Shown in pieces: positions 11,201 through 61,432 of a stretch of 64,000 nt of DNA. Source of the stretch: Tigriopus japonicus (lineage: Eukaryota; Arthropoda; Copepoda; Harpacticoida; Harpacticidae); NCBI GenBank assembly GCA_010645155.1, contig CM021318.1:2163036-2227035 (forward strand), read 5' to 3'. The notes below the pieces were generated by a model. It worked only from the letters and a program-made list of their open reading frames with translations. It did no database searches and was not told where the DNA came from. Position numbers and translations under genes: made by a program. Position 1 is the first letter of the stretch. Each line of letters starts with the position of its first letter.

Positions 11201-13211
11201 CTTTTCCTTCTTTTGTGCGGCTGCAGCCGCTGCCGCAGCCAAAGCTTTGGCTTCAGCTTCAGCCTTTAATCGTAGTTCCTCCTTTTCCTTTTCCACTCGT
11301 TCTTTTTCCTCCCGTTCGAGTTTTTCCTTGGCTTTAGCTTTTTCCTTCTCTTTCCGGGCTTCCCGTTCCTTTTCCTTCTTTTTGCGTTCCTCCCGAGACT
11401 TGGAGCTCTTTGAAGAGCTCGAGGATGACGACGATTTTCCTTTGGAAGAGCCTTCGGAATGTTTGGGAGTGGATTTGGAAGCATCGCTATTGGCTGGTTG
11501 AGCAGACGAAGAAGTCGATGATGCGTTCTTTTCGGACGATTTGCTGGCCACATTGTCCTTGTTTGAACTCTTCGAAGAGGATGACGATGATTCCTTTTTG
11601 CTCTTGGAAGATGAGGATTCGGCTTTCTGTATGGGCTCACCAAAGAGATCCTTGAATGTCTCATTGATCTTGGGCTTTGATGATTCCTAGAATTAAAAAA
11701 AAAAACATCCCTTTGATTTATGGGCTTCAGGGTTGTTCCAACCATTAATCACAATTTTGTTTAATGTTATTTTTGATGCAATGACTTCAAATATCTTCAA
11801 TCTTTTGCATTTGGAACCCAGTTTCTCCACATGAATGGAGAAAGTGCAAAGCAAGCTCCTTTTTGTTTGAAAATACTCCTGTACTGTAGTAGCTTTAGAC
11901 CATAACAACCCTGATCGTCTTAGTATCGGACTTACCTTGGTACTGGTGGCCGTTTTTGAAGCACTTGGTGGCGCATGAGATTTGACCTCGTCTCCTTTCC
12001 CACTGGGTTTGGCCTCTTTTGCTTGGCTGGTCGATGAGGTGGTCCCTGAGGAAGGATGAGGCGAGGGCTTGTCCTTCCCACCCTCACGATGACTTCGGGA
12101 CTTTGGATCACGCTCTGACTTGGATCGCTCCTTACTTCGCTCTTTGTCCTTGGAGCGATCTTTCGAACGGTCACGATCCTTTTTATGACTTGACGAGGAT
12201 GACGAACCCGATTTGGAATGACTGCTAGACTTTGGATCCTGGAGCAAAATAATGCAATCAAAGAAGATCGAACCTGGATATGACGATGCTGAGAACTCAC
12301 CGATTTGCTTTTAGTGCTGGAACTGTGATGTCCACTGGAGGATTCTTTCGATGACGATCGATGTGATGAAGACGAACTGGTGAGCGGGAATGTGCCTCCC
12401 TTGAGACAAGATTCGATGCCTTTGATAAAACTTCGACTGGTGTGGTTGATCGTCAATCGCTCCAATTTGACATTGCGAGTATCGCGCTTTGTGTTCTTAC
12501 GATCCGGATCGTGGCTCAGCTCAGAGATGGCTGGCGCCAAGAACAGGTCGTACTGAATGGTCACCTGAAATTGCATATGAACGTACTTTCTTACAAATAA
12601 ATTTTGCAAAAGGTTTGTTCCATCAGCCAACCCACCTTCTTCGCACTGTCCGATTCGGAAAGGCCCTTGAAGTAAACATCCACAAAGATTTCGAACCCGG
12701 CGTAGCCTTTCTCTTTCACTCGAAAAGGATTCTTGGTCAACACTGAAAGAAATTTCAATTCAACAAGGATTAAAATGTTTGTTCTTCCCAATAGGTAAGT
12801 CTGTCTTCCTGGCCAAAGATTCGGCTTGAAGTATTTGAAAGTTTTAACTTCAAAACGTCTTCTCCAATATTGCTTGAACCTATTCCCCTAGTATGAGATG
12901 TATTTTTATATCATTTACATAAACCTATAAATCATAAGATCTAAAAGAAGGCCAATAATCTCAAATCCTCAATATTTAAACATTTTTGACATGGTTTTAA
13001 ACTTACCTCGTTGGGGTTTAGGAAACGTGTGGTGCAAGTTGACAATCACTTTCTCCACGTAATCCATGGTCTGACCCTGTTTGGGTCGGATGAAGAACTC
13101 CCAATCATGGGTAGCCTCACCCAAATCGGGCAAATAGTTGCTGGAATTCCAAATGTGATCCCGGACACGGCAAGAATGGCCCAATTCGAGGTCAACCACG
13201 GCCGTGGGCAT
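8241..13211 (-). CDS. ear: YEATS-domain protein of the AF9/ENL family (Drosophila ear)
   Basis: AF9/ENL proteins read acylated histone H3 lysines through YEATS and recruit super elongation complex and DOT1L partners through the C-terminal AHD. Exons (minus): 13211-13007, 12742-12636, 12564-12301, 12238-11936, 11686-10137, 8829-8241. They total 3018 nt (1005 aa), all in phase. YEATS spans about residues 1-130, with THDWEFFIRPKQG, HHTFPKP and the acyl-pocket motif GYAGFEIFVDVYF. The middle 600 or more residues are Ser/Lys/Glu-rich, with long KEKEK and EREEKER coiled-coil-like runs, Ala tracts and Ser/Pro runs. The AHD is residues 938-1005 with SLIQQTGCF and TFDFDLCLLDRQTVEKIQ. A splice acceptor lies directly before the ATG, so a 5' UTR exon probably lies upstream. 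The last intron holds nested MITEs. The symbol follows the Drosophila homologue. Confidence 0.93.
9361..10099. mobile_element. Fold-back MITE copy 1 (TA target site), interrupted by a hAT-like MITE
   Basis: Starts cgaggggtatccagact and ends as its inverted repeat (tacccctcg), with TA on both sides (9359-9360, 10100-10101). The arms extend far inward, including gttggacgaccc on the left and gtcgcccaacat on the right. It is homologous along its length to 59413-59997. Removing the inserted element at 9889-10047 and its 8-bp duplication leaves about 572 bp, close to the 585 bp of copy 2. The TA site and CGAGGGG end recall mariner-like elements. No transposase is present. It lies in the last intron of the YEATS gene. 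Confidence 0.8.
9889..10047. mobile_element. hAT-like MITE nested in the fold-back MITE
   Basis: Terminal inverted repeats tagtgatgggaa on the left and ttcccatcacta on the right, 159 bp apart. Flanking 8-mers gtattgta (9881-9888) and gtattcta (10048-10055) match at 7 of 8, a hAT-type target duplication. Copy 2 of the host MITE at 59413-59997 lacks this insert. Confidence 0.75.
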
Positions 13212-14715
13212 CTGAAAAAGTGAACATTCGAATAAGCGTCTCATGTTGTGAACCAAGAATCACAATTGTGAAATAGATAAGCTGAGAGATAGGTTGCAGA
13301 TTGAGAGGCAAAGTTGCAACTTTGCGGCTCATTTATTAACACTTTTGCAATTTCAAGGCGACAATCTCATCGATTTTCGTAAGTCTAATATACAGAGAAA
13401 GAGAGAGCCCTGTACGAATGTTTGGGACAATGGGAAAGGAGAAAAGAAGGAAATACGTCATGTGTGATGAAAGACTAACGATTGAACCAAAAAAGCTAGT
13501 AATAACTATTTAGACAGAGCACTTGAGAAGTTTAGTATTTTACTTTTTTGATCGTTCTAATTTCATTATGCAAGTGAAGAAAGTCTGAACTACAGAAGCT
13601 CATGGGAAGGAAGTGTCAACAGAACACTAGTGACAGTGGCTTTAATATGAAGCTTAAAAAAAGCCAAACATACAAGGAAATTTGACCAAAAAATATCCAT
13701 GGAAGGACATCTTATTTTGTGACCCAATGACTGGATTAACCCTCATTGGCATGATCTACACAAAAATCGAATTTCGTTTCCACCTAAACCTCCTAAATGA
13801 CGGTAGCGACAACAGCGGCAAAAAAATGAAGTTTTGAAAAAGCCAAACAACTTGATCGCGATGACGCTTCTTTCCTATGAGCTTCTATAGTGTCAACAAT
13901 CTCGACCTTTTGCAAAGGACAGTTCATTCCGTTGAATAAGAAATGCATGGGCAAAGGCTAAGACCGGCTACATGCAAAGTTTAGCCGTTTATAAAACCAT
14001 TTTTCCTTTAATTCTCAATCTTTAGCCCTCGGTTTCCATCTCTGATCGAAGTTGATGATTTAACAATAGACAAAGAAAAAGCCATAATAACATTTCAATT
14101 ATCATTGAAAATTGCGACATTTGAAAAAATGCTAGATCTATCATTCATCAACATAGAACCAACGTTATTATATATTTTCAAAATTAATATGGCCACTTCA
14201 AACATAAACTTAATTGCGCGGGAAAACAATCTTTGAGCGGGTTTAAGTTCAACGAAATACATAAGCCTCAGCATTACTCTCTGACCTAAATCACGTGAGA
14301 ATGAAAGCGTCACATCGAAAAAACGTTAAAAGAGCATTTGTTTTAAATTTGAGATCAGGCATAGCGGAATCTTCGACTCAAGATAAATATATGACTGTTA
14401 GAGACATGCATTCATTTTATAAAAATATTACCCCAAACATAAGAAGCTACACCCACATTTCTCACTTAACCAATAACAAGCGAGAAGTACAGAAATAAGA
14501 TTATTGCCACACATTTGAATTATCATGTGTCATATAAAAATGTAGAAAAGCAAGGAGGGTGATTGCTCTTCCCTAATAACACCAGAGCATTATTTAATTA
14601 CAATATCTTAAGAATTTCGTCCCCAAGATTCATTTTTGAACCACCAAGTCAATTTCACAACAATCCCAAACATGGATGCGCTTCCAACGGCTTTGGATGC
14701 TCCTTGATCTAACGG
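13212..14715. other. Intergenic region upstream of the YEATS gene, no gene seen
   Basis: AT-rich. It should contain the promoter and probably a 5' UTR exon of the YEATS gene, since the acceptor is at 13212-13213. No coding sequence or known repeat was recognised. Confidence 0.45.
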
Positions 14716-14955
14716 AAAACCTAAATTAGCCGATGATCTTCAACCCACGTTGCCAATATCTCACCTTTCTGGTCGAAATGGGTTGAAAATCCGGNNNNNN
14801 NNNNNNNNNNNNNNNNNNNNNNNNNNNNNNNNNNNNNNNNNNNNNNNNNNNNNNNNNNNNNNNNNNNNACCTCACCGAAAACCTAAATTAGCCGATGATC
14901 TTCAACCCACGTTGCCAATGTCTCACCTTTCTAGTTGAAATGGATTGAAAATCCG
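14716..14955. repeat. Duplicated sequence flanking a 74-bp assembly gap
   Basis: About 78 bp ending gttgaaaatccgg at 14794 is repeated with a few differences after the gap, ending near 14955. The Ns occupy 14795-14868. The duplicate may be a true tandem repeat or two unmerged contig ends. Confidence 0.8.
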
Positions 14956-15559
14956 GACTCCGCCTTCAATCTCAGAGGACCCAAGTGAAGGGGTGGAGCC
15001 AGCCAAGGGCACGCCCGCGCATGGACCTGGGCGTTAACGCGTCGGACACGCCCTGAGCGTCACTAAACGGCGATAAAATGAGAGGTCGAGCCCAAATTTG
15101 GCAGGAAGAATGGAGTGAGTGGCTCTCTTGTCTGTTTCTCTCTTTTGCCTGAAAATTGACGGATCGTCAATCTGGAATCACTCTAAACAAACGCAGGGTT
15201 GACAATCAATTCCAAGATTTTGGGTCAGATTGAGACGCTTGAGAACGGGTCGCTTGTTGTCCCTTGTCATGGCATAAAGCGTAAACATTCTTCAAGGTCA
15301 GTATTGAGAGTATAGTGGAGCAATACTTAGTATATTTGTCCCAAAAAATAATGAAGTACAAGAACTTTATCTTCAAAGTGAAAATAAAAATACTAAGTCA
15401 TAGAGGGCGCATGGTCAAATCAATGGTCGTTGAGGGTTTACTTGCCCAAGCCGCTGCGTTTTGAACACAACAGCTATAAAGAGTGTACTCCAGGCACGTT
15501 ATTCTGACTTAATATTGACATACTCTTGCTTTTTGAAGTGGGTGCGTTAACATGAAGCC

Positions 15560-16440
15560 TACACGCTTCTTAAAATACAAATATTTGAAATAGATATTTG
15601 CTAAATATGTGGATTTGACATGGGGGAAGAATCAATTCCAAATGTTTTGATTGCTTGGCTGAGTATCTCTAAAATTTTCCACTTAACTTTTCTTCTATCT
15701 CCGGAATGTTCAGCTTAATCAAGTCTTTGGCTTGCTTCATGGTTGTACATGTGGCTTGTCTGACGAAATCTGGAAGCACATTCCAGATCCTTCGGCTGCT
15801 AGAACAAACTGCAAATATCGCAACATCCATTTTTTTTAGTTTTACTTATATCCAGCACTGATTTCTACTATCATTTCCAGTAATCATAAGTAGTAACTGT
15901 TTCAAAACGGTTCAAGGATTTCTTTAAAATAAATCAGATATTGAGGGTGCCACTGCACGTAAAACTTATTTGAAGCTAAGTGAAATATATCAAGACTCAG
16001 TTAAAATGTTTCTGAGGTCCAAACTATCTATCAGTTTAGTTAAGTTCTTCATTTATTTATGTTGTCCATGTACTGGTAGAACCTTCAATCTCTTCTATCT
16101 AGTAACAATCAAACAATAAGACTTGGGATGAATCAGAAGAACTAGATCAGAAGATGAAGGTTGGTCTCAAACCAACGGTAGTGCTGTGGTGCCAGCAATT
16201 TCCTTCAGCAGCCTAAGAAAATTCGCTAGCAGGATTTGGAATGTACTTCCAGACTGCGTCAGACCATGAAGCAAACTTAAGATTTGATCAAACTTAATTA
16301 ACATCCTGACGATAGAAGAGAAGTTCAGTGCAAATTCCAAGGACACTAGTCAAACAACCAAACATTTTACTTTGATACATCATATCAAATCTGCTTATCA
16401 AATATCTATTTCAAATCATCATTTTTCAAGAAGTCTATGA
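15560..16440. repeat. Large imperfect inverted repeat with LINE-type RT 3'-end remains
   Basis: The left arm contains, on the minus strand, a frame reading RRIWNVLPDFVRQ followed by a Lys/Ile-rich tail (15697-15810). The right arm has the matching segment on the plus strand, RIWNVLPDCVR (16220-16330). The outer arms also pair: gaaatagatatttgctaaat near 15590 against atcaaatatctatttcaaat near 16398. WN-LP is typical of the C-terminus of non-LTR retrotransposon ORF2. Both arms are decayed and no intact frame remains. Confidence 0.65.
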
Positions 16441-17227
16441 GTTAGCCCTTTACGGGTTGGAAAAAATAATTATGATGAAGCAAATCGAAACCAATCAGAA
16501 TGAACCTATTTGAGCTAATAATGGCATACCTGAGGCAGATAGGGTCAAGACGCAACAGCTGAAAAGCGAAACGTCAACAAGAAGAGAAAAGAAAACAGAA
16601 TGTTCCAAATATAAGGAACATCACGAAGGCCATGCAAATTTAGAATTTTCTCCGTTTGATTGCTTCATATGACTTCATTCGTGAATATACTCATCTTGTA
16701 CATACGAACAATTGATTCAAGTTATCAATTGTGTTTGGAAAATCATAGATTACGATTTTAAGTATATTTCAACTTGCATTTGTTGCTTGAGTCATGATTA
16801 TATGTGCATTATTTAGCAATTACTTTAATTTAGCGATTTAGCGCATTATGTCATCTTACGTTCATTTCTAGATCTAGAGTCAAAATATTCGGAAAAATTC
16901 CGCTCACCTACGGGATGCAGGGTTGACCTTGAAACAAAAAGAGCCAATTATAAAAATTGTCGTGCGTAAATTATTTAATCAAATTTACAAAATCTAATTG
17001 AAAGACTGAAATGAACAAATATATCTTAATTTTATTTAGACTTGTTTACTCAAAATTGAAAAGCGAACATCTATTAGAGAAAATTCTATTAGATTTTGCC
17101 TGTTATGACCTTTTTTTTAATTTCATTTTGGCAGCACTGTTTGTTTTCAAACTTTGGCGGATCCAAAAAATCATGGAGTGAGGGCCAAAATTTCCAATTG
17201 ACCCTCATTAAACCGGCAGAAACCAAG
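16441..17227. other. Upstream region of the GCNA gene
   Basis: AT-rich with no separate gene recognised. The GCNA reading frame is open back to an ATG at 17096, but that extension is hydrophobic and unlike the rest. A tttggcag acceptor-like site at about 17127-17134 suggests part of this may be a 5' intron. Confidence 0.4.
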
Positions 17228-20174
17228 ATGGACGGTACTTTTAAGACTCCACGAGGCCCAAGTAAACTCAGTTCCAAATATAAAAGGACCTTGGCTTCCA
17301 ATCTGCCCGATCAATCCATTGTGTTGGCCGGAAATCTGGGTTCGCCTTCGTCCAATCCTTGTTCTTCTCGTTGGGAATCCACCATTAATCATCAACGACG
17401 CCGTTTAAAATCTAATCCTAACCCAATCCTGTCGGAATCTTCCATTATTCCCGGTCCAGGATTTCAGGAATTGGATGGTTTGTCGATATTTACTGAAGAT
17501 CAAACGCTTTATCATTCCGCTCGAGAAGAGTTGGAATCTTCTCCGGATTTGGATTCCAATCCGCCTTTGGACGCTCAAATCTTCTTTAGTGTGGGTAAAA
17601 GACGGTCTTTGGCCTTTCAACGACGGCAACAAAGGCCGATTTTGGCTTCCGATAGCGAAGAAGAGGATGTTTTGCCGAGAAATCGACGACAATCTGTCTT
17701 AGGACGCAATCCTGTCATTCTTTTAACTTCGGAAAGTGACTCGGATGAAGAGGATCCACCTCAAATCCCACCTCCAGCATTGGATGATCGAGCCAAAGAA
17801 CGTCAAGTGGGTCAATGGGTTCGAACCAGTCCGTTTCAATCGCCCCAAACCAAACGATTGTCGGATTTTGAGCCCGCTCAAAGTGATGCGGGTATTGAAG
17901 AGAATGGCGAAAGTCAGGAGAGTCCCATAGAATCCGAAGCCACGAGTAAAAGACTTTCTTGGGCGGATAATTGTGAAGGTTTTCCCAAGAAAGATTGCCG
18001 CAGTTTCTCTCATCAGACCTCTTTTCCCACGATACTCGACGAATCATCATGTTCCAGTCATGAAAGTGACTCAGTTTTGACTAATGGTAAGGTTTCAAAA
18101 GCGTTGCAAGTGTCTTTAACCACAGAGGATGGAGAAGAAGATAAAGAAGAAGAAGATGATACGCTTTTGACGGAAGAATCCAAAGAGAACGTAGTTTTGG
18201 AAACGAGCTCAGTGGAAACGGAACCTCTTGATCTGCACCTAACATTGTCCACCCAGAATTCGCCTCCCCCTCCAGTGAAACAAAGGTCTACCGAGACTGT
18301 CCAGGATTCGAGTAGTCCCGAGGAAGAGTCTCGATTTCAGCAATTTCTTCAAAAGCTCAAACGCGAACGAGAACAACGAGCTTTGAGAGAAGAAAATAAC
18401 AGACGACCTATCGAGGATTTCTTGGTGAATGATAGCGATGAAGAAGCTCTGATTCCAATTAGGTCGCCACCAAAAACACGATATTTTCAGGAACCGATTG
18501 TCATATCGAGTTCGGATGAAGATTCGGAGCCATCTACATTCAAAGTGAAGAGTTGGACTGGAAAATCTACTGGAACTCGCAAAAAAAGGGTATCATTTAG
18601 TGATTCTGAAGATGAAGAAACCCAAATCAAACCAAAACGATCGGACGATGTCCCAATTCAGAAGACAGTTATTTTGTTAAGTGATTCAGATGAGGATGAT
18701 AAAGAAAATGAACTACTGGATATTCCACCGCCCAAGGTTAATCCGGAGAAAGTGGTAAAACCAAAGAAACCCGCACGCACACCCAAGGCTAAAACTCCCG
18801 TTGTAAAACCCAAAATACCTAAACCGAACGTTTCGACTTTAGGCTTCATGGAGTCGTTGTCACTTCCGTACGCCAATGAAAGGTAAGCTACAAGCTATTT
18901 AGTAAGTCACGTTGAATATGAATTTTTTCATCAATTAGAACGCAACATTGTTTCTGAAAATCATTTCCGATGATTATTGCTTTTGACAGAAGTAATACCT
19001 TTTCCAGACGATGAGAATTCGAGGTTTTATTAAACTCTTAGCTTAGTTATGGGAGTTTGGGTTCTAAAGTGCACCCACTTTTTTCTTTTAGATACGCACT
19101 ATTTGAAAATTCCTTTTTGTTTGGTTAGTCCTTGTTTAATGAAGAGAACTACCGTAAAAGTCCCTCCTTAGCTTCATTGAGATAATTGATCATCTTTCCT
19201 TCCATTTGAATAAAGTTTGTGCACCAAGAGGAAAACTGCTTCGACGTAGAAAAAGAGTCAAAGTTGGGACTGAATTCAAATTTTTTCGAGCATTGATCTC
19301 GGTCTTCCTGGGCAATTTTCTCTCAAGGCTTTTTGTCAGCATCGAAAGAGAGTAAAAAAACTTTTCTTGTGGAATGCAATCAGAGACTAAAAGGACTGAG
19401 AGGTCACCCCCAAACTGGAAGCACGTGTCAGACGCATGCGCTTGTCTTCTTTTCAGATGCCACCCAGATGCCACCAAATACCTCAGCAAGTTCCAGACCC
19501 ATCGAGATGAACTCGCCAGGAAACTGTACAAACTGTTTAATGAACAGATCTTTGCCATGTCTCTCCCCACCGACATGGAACTCACGTGGAGTCCGCGCCT
19601 TCGAAGGACAGCTGGTCGATGTTGGCAAAGGTCGAAACTAATTCGAGGGGAACTCGAACGTTTTAGCTCCATCGAATTGTCAACCAAGGTTCTGGACTCG
19701 AGTGATCGATTACGAGACACACTCATCCATGAGATGTGTCACGCTGCTGCCTGGATCATTTCGGGTTATCGGGACGGACATGGTCAAATCTGGAAAGATT
19801 GGGCCAAGCGGAGCATGAGAGAGTTTCCAGAACTCCCTATTATCAATCGCTGTCATAACTACGCCATCCGGACCAAGTTCACGTACCGTTGCGTGAAATG
19901 CGGATACCAATTTGGCCGCCACTCCAAATCCTTGGACACGGAACGTAAAGTGTGTGGGCTTTGCCGTGGAAAGTTCGAGTTGTTGGTCAACCGAAAAGCG
20001 GGTCCGAATACGGAGACTCCAGGGAGACGCGTGGAACCGACCACGCCCAGAACGCCTAATAAGTTTGCTCTCTTTGTGAAAGAGAACTACAAGCATGTTC
20101 GATTACCCGGAGTTGACCATAAAGACGCCATGAAGATGCTAAGTTCTCAATTCGCCCTGACCAAGATCAGTTGA
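17228..20174 (+). CDS. GCNA: GCNA: acidic-IDR SprT-family DNA-protein crosslink protease
   Basis: GCNA protects germ-cell genomes from DNA-protein crosslinks and acts with SUMO and topoisomerase II. Exons 17228-18882 and 19457-20174 join in frame (2373 nt, 790 aa). Residues 1-550 are a disordered acidic region with three SUMO-interaction-like motifs: VILLTSESDSDEED near 163, IVISSSDEDSE near 424 and VILLSDSDEDD near 481. The SprT domain (about 555-690) carries the metalloprotease motif HEMCH at 643-647 with a third ligand His660 in GHGQIW. A zinc ribbon follows, with Cys697, 700, 718 and 721, and then a C-terminal HMG-box-like segment (FALFVKENYKHVR) that ends early. I chose the ATG at 17228 for its context (ACCAAGATGG). 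An in-frame ATG at 17096 would add 44 residues. Confidence 0.92.
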
Positions 20175-21438
20175 TAGAGGGATAAATTGTAAGACGCATT
20201 CTTCTTGCATGGATCACGTATTCAATCGTGTTCGGTTTCAACAAGGTAAAAAAGACTCGGTTCGCATTGAGAATACAACTTTTGGATCAAGGAATGCTTG
20301 GATTTCAACAATCTCATAAAATATTTTGAATTGATATCTTGCTCTTTTTATATCTTAGTGTCACATTGGAATAGTAAGGTCAATCTCACGATGTACGTAC
20401 ATACACATTGATCATGGTAATTTTTGGGTGATGTTTTTTTCGGGGGATGCCCAAAGCGGAGTGTGAGTGTGGTTGTTGGTACATCAGAAAATGGAAAGAA
20501 TGCGAAGAAGAGGATCATAGAGTCATAGTTTTTCTATGTAAACATCGTAATGATAATGTTGCTAGCGGAAATAAGTCAAGTAGACTAGAAAACACGTCTT
20601 CAACATGCCTGGATGATGAAAATAGTTATGCCCTTCTTGAAATGGTCGAAATAGTCGAATCTTTCTCGACGTGCAGAACTTGATCCGCTCCATCGAGAAA
20701 GGCGTTTGATCTTTTCTATTCTGGAATTAGCACCCAAGATCCAAGATGCATAAATACTTTTTGCAGTCTATACAATTTCGTACTATCAGAGGAGTTCCGG
20801 TGCTGGTGATGTTGATGATAATGGTGCCGCCAATGGACGTTGATGATGGGGATCCTGTAGTTAGTTTGACCTTCATCCATCATCTCCTTGTATGCACCAT
20901 TTCTCTTTTGCCAAAGAAGTCCGAATTCGGTCATATGTCTCACTTAAAAGTATCACGTATATTCTTGGACTGGACTTGTAAGACTAGGCCAATGGATAAA
21001 AGGGAGCCACAAAAAGGGAAGTGAAGGTTCATTCTTCTTAAAAGTTACATGGTTCAAAGTTCTACTTCGCAGAATTGAAGGGCCATGGACACATGATTTT
21101 TGGCTGCATGAATCACCTTGGTTTTTATGGAATAAATCTGAATGTTTGATATCTTGGGCTACTTTGAAGTGGACGCAATTTCACACAGACGAAAGGCGCG
21201 CGAAAAGTTAGATCTACAAAATGGACGCTGCATGTCAAGTGAGAGATCTGAACTACATCAAACACGTCGTTTTCGGAACTAATCGTGGGATTCCCATCCT
21301 TTTTTGGTCAACGGGCGCTGTCTAAGCGATCTCACTTTGAAATGCGCGGGTCAAATAACGCGATAATGACTGGCGGCAAACCAAAACTCCATCTCCTTCG
21401 CTTTCGCCCAGTGAGCATCATACTGAGGAAAGATCAAA
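20175..21438. other. Intergenic region between convergent GCNA and SK genes
   Basis: No family recognised. The plus-strand 78-codon Cys-rich frame at 20447-20683 has no homologue that I know and no splice partner. A plus-strand AATAAA occurs near 21130 but is far from the GCNA stop, so its use is uncertain. Confidence 0.4.
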
Positions 21439-21795
21439 CTAGACGGCTGTAGACTTGAACACTCGCCTCATTGGGGTAGGAGGAGGCGAGGTGGGAGAAG
21501 ACGCCAGGATCACGGCATTCAATTGATCCCTCTCAGACAGGACGTGGCTGCTCTGAGCAGGGTCAGCCTGGGCAACCTCAGATCCCAGGGATTTGTCGTC
21601 AATAGCTGTGGACGAGGCAGAGGTTTGGCTAGGGCGCTGAGCCGACGTGAATCCGACCTTCTCCAAAGGGATCATGTCTGGAGTCACGTCCCCGTCCTTG
21701 GCAACAGGGAGACAGGCAGTGATGGCATTTGGGGGCTTGCCATTGTTAGTTAGCGGTGGGGGCGGTGATGAACTGGACACGAGCGAAGGCCGCCT
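21439..21795 (-). CDS. In-frame extension of the SK channel after its UGA stop (candidate readthrough)
   Basis: After the UGA at 21798-21796 the same frame runs 118 sense codons to a TAG at 21441-21439. The peptide is Ser/Pro/Thr-rich like the preceding tail (VSSSSPPPPLTNNG, then SSPTSPPPTPMRRVFKSTAV). It ends in S-T-A-V, which fits a class I PDZ ligand. It could be translated by stop-codon readthrough, be reached by alternative splicing, or be a 3' UTR coincidence. A single-base error making the UGA is another possibility. The overlapping plus-strand frame (21647-21955) looks like a shadow. Confidence 0.45.
   Translation of the reverse strand, partial: RRPSLVSSSSPPPPLTNNGKPPNAITACLPVAKDGDVTPDMIPLEKVGFTSAQRPSQTSASSTAIDDKSLGSEVAQADPAQSSHVLSERDQLNAVILASSPTSPPPTPMRRVFKSTAV

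Positions 21796-61432
<39,637 letters not shown>

Noticed and set aside
10746..11501. 251-codon plus-strand frame rich in Ser/Phe
   Set aside because: Antisense of the Lys/Glu/Ser-rich exon of the YEATS gene. It arises from biased codons and has no family match.
17096..17227. 44-residue N-terminal extension of GCNA
   Set aside because: Hydrophobic and unlike the acidic region; an acceptor-like tttggcag lies within it. The ATG at 17228 has the better context.
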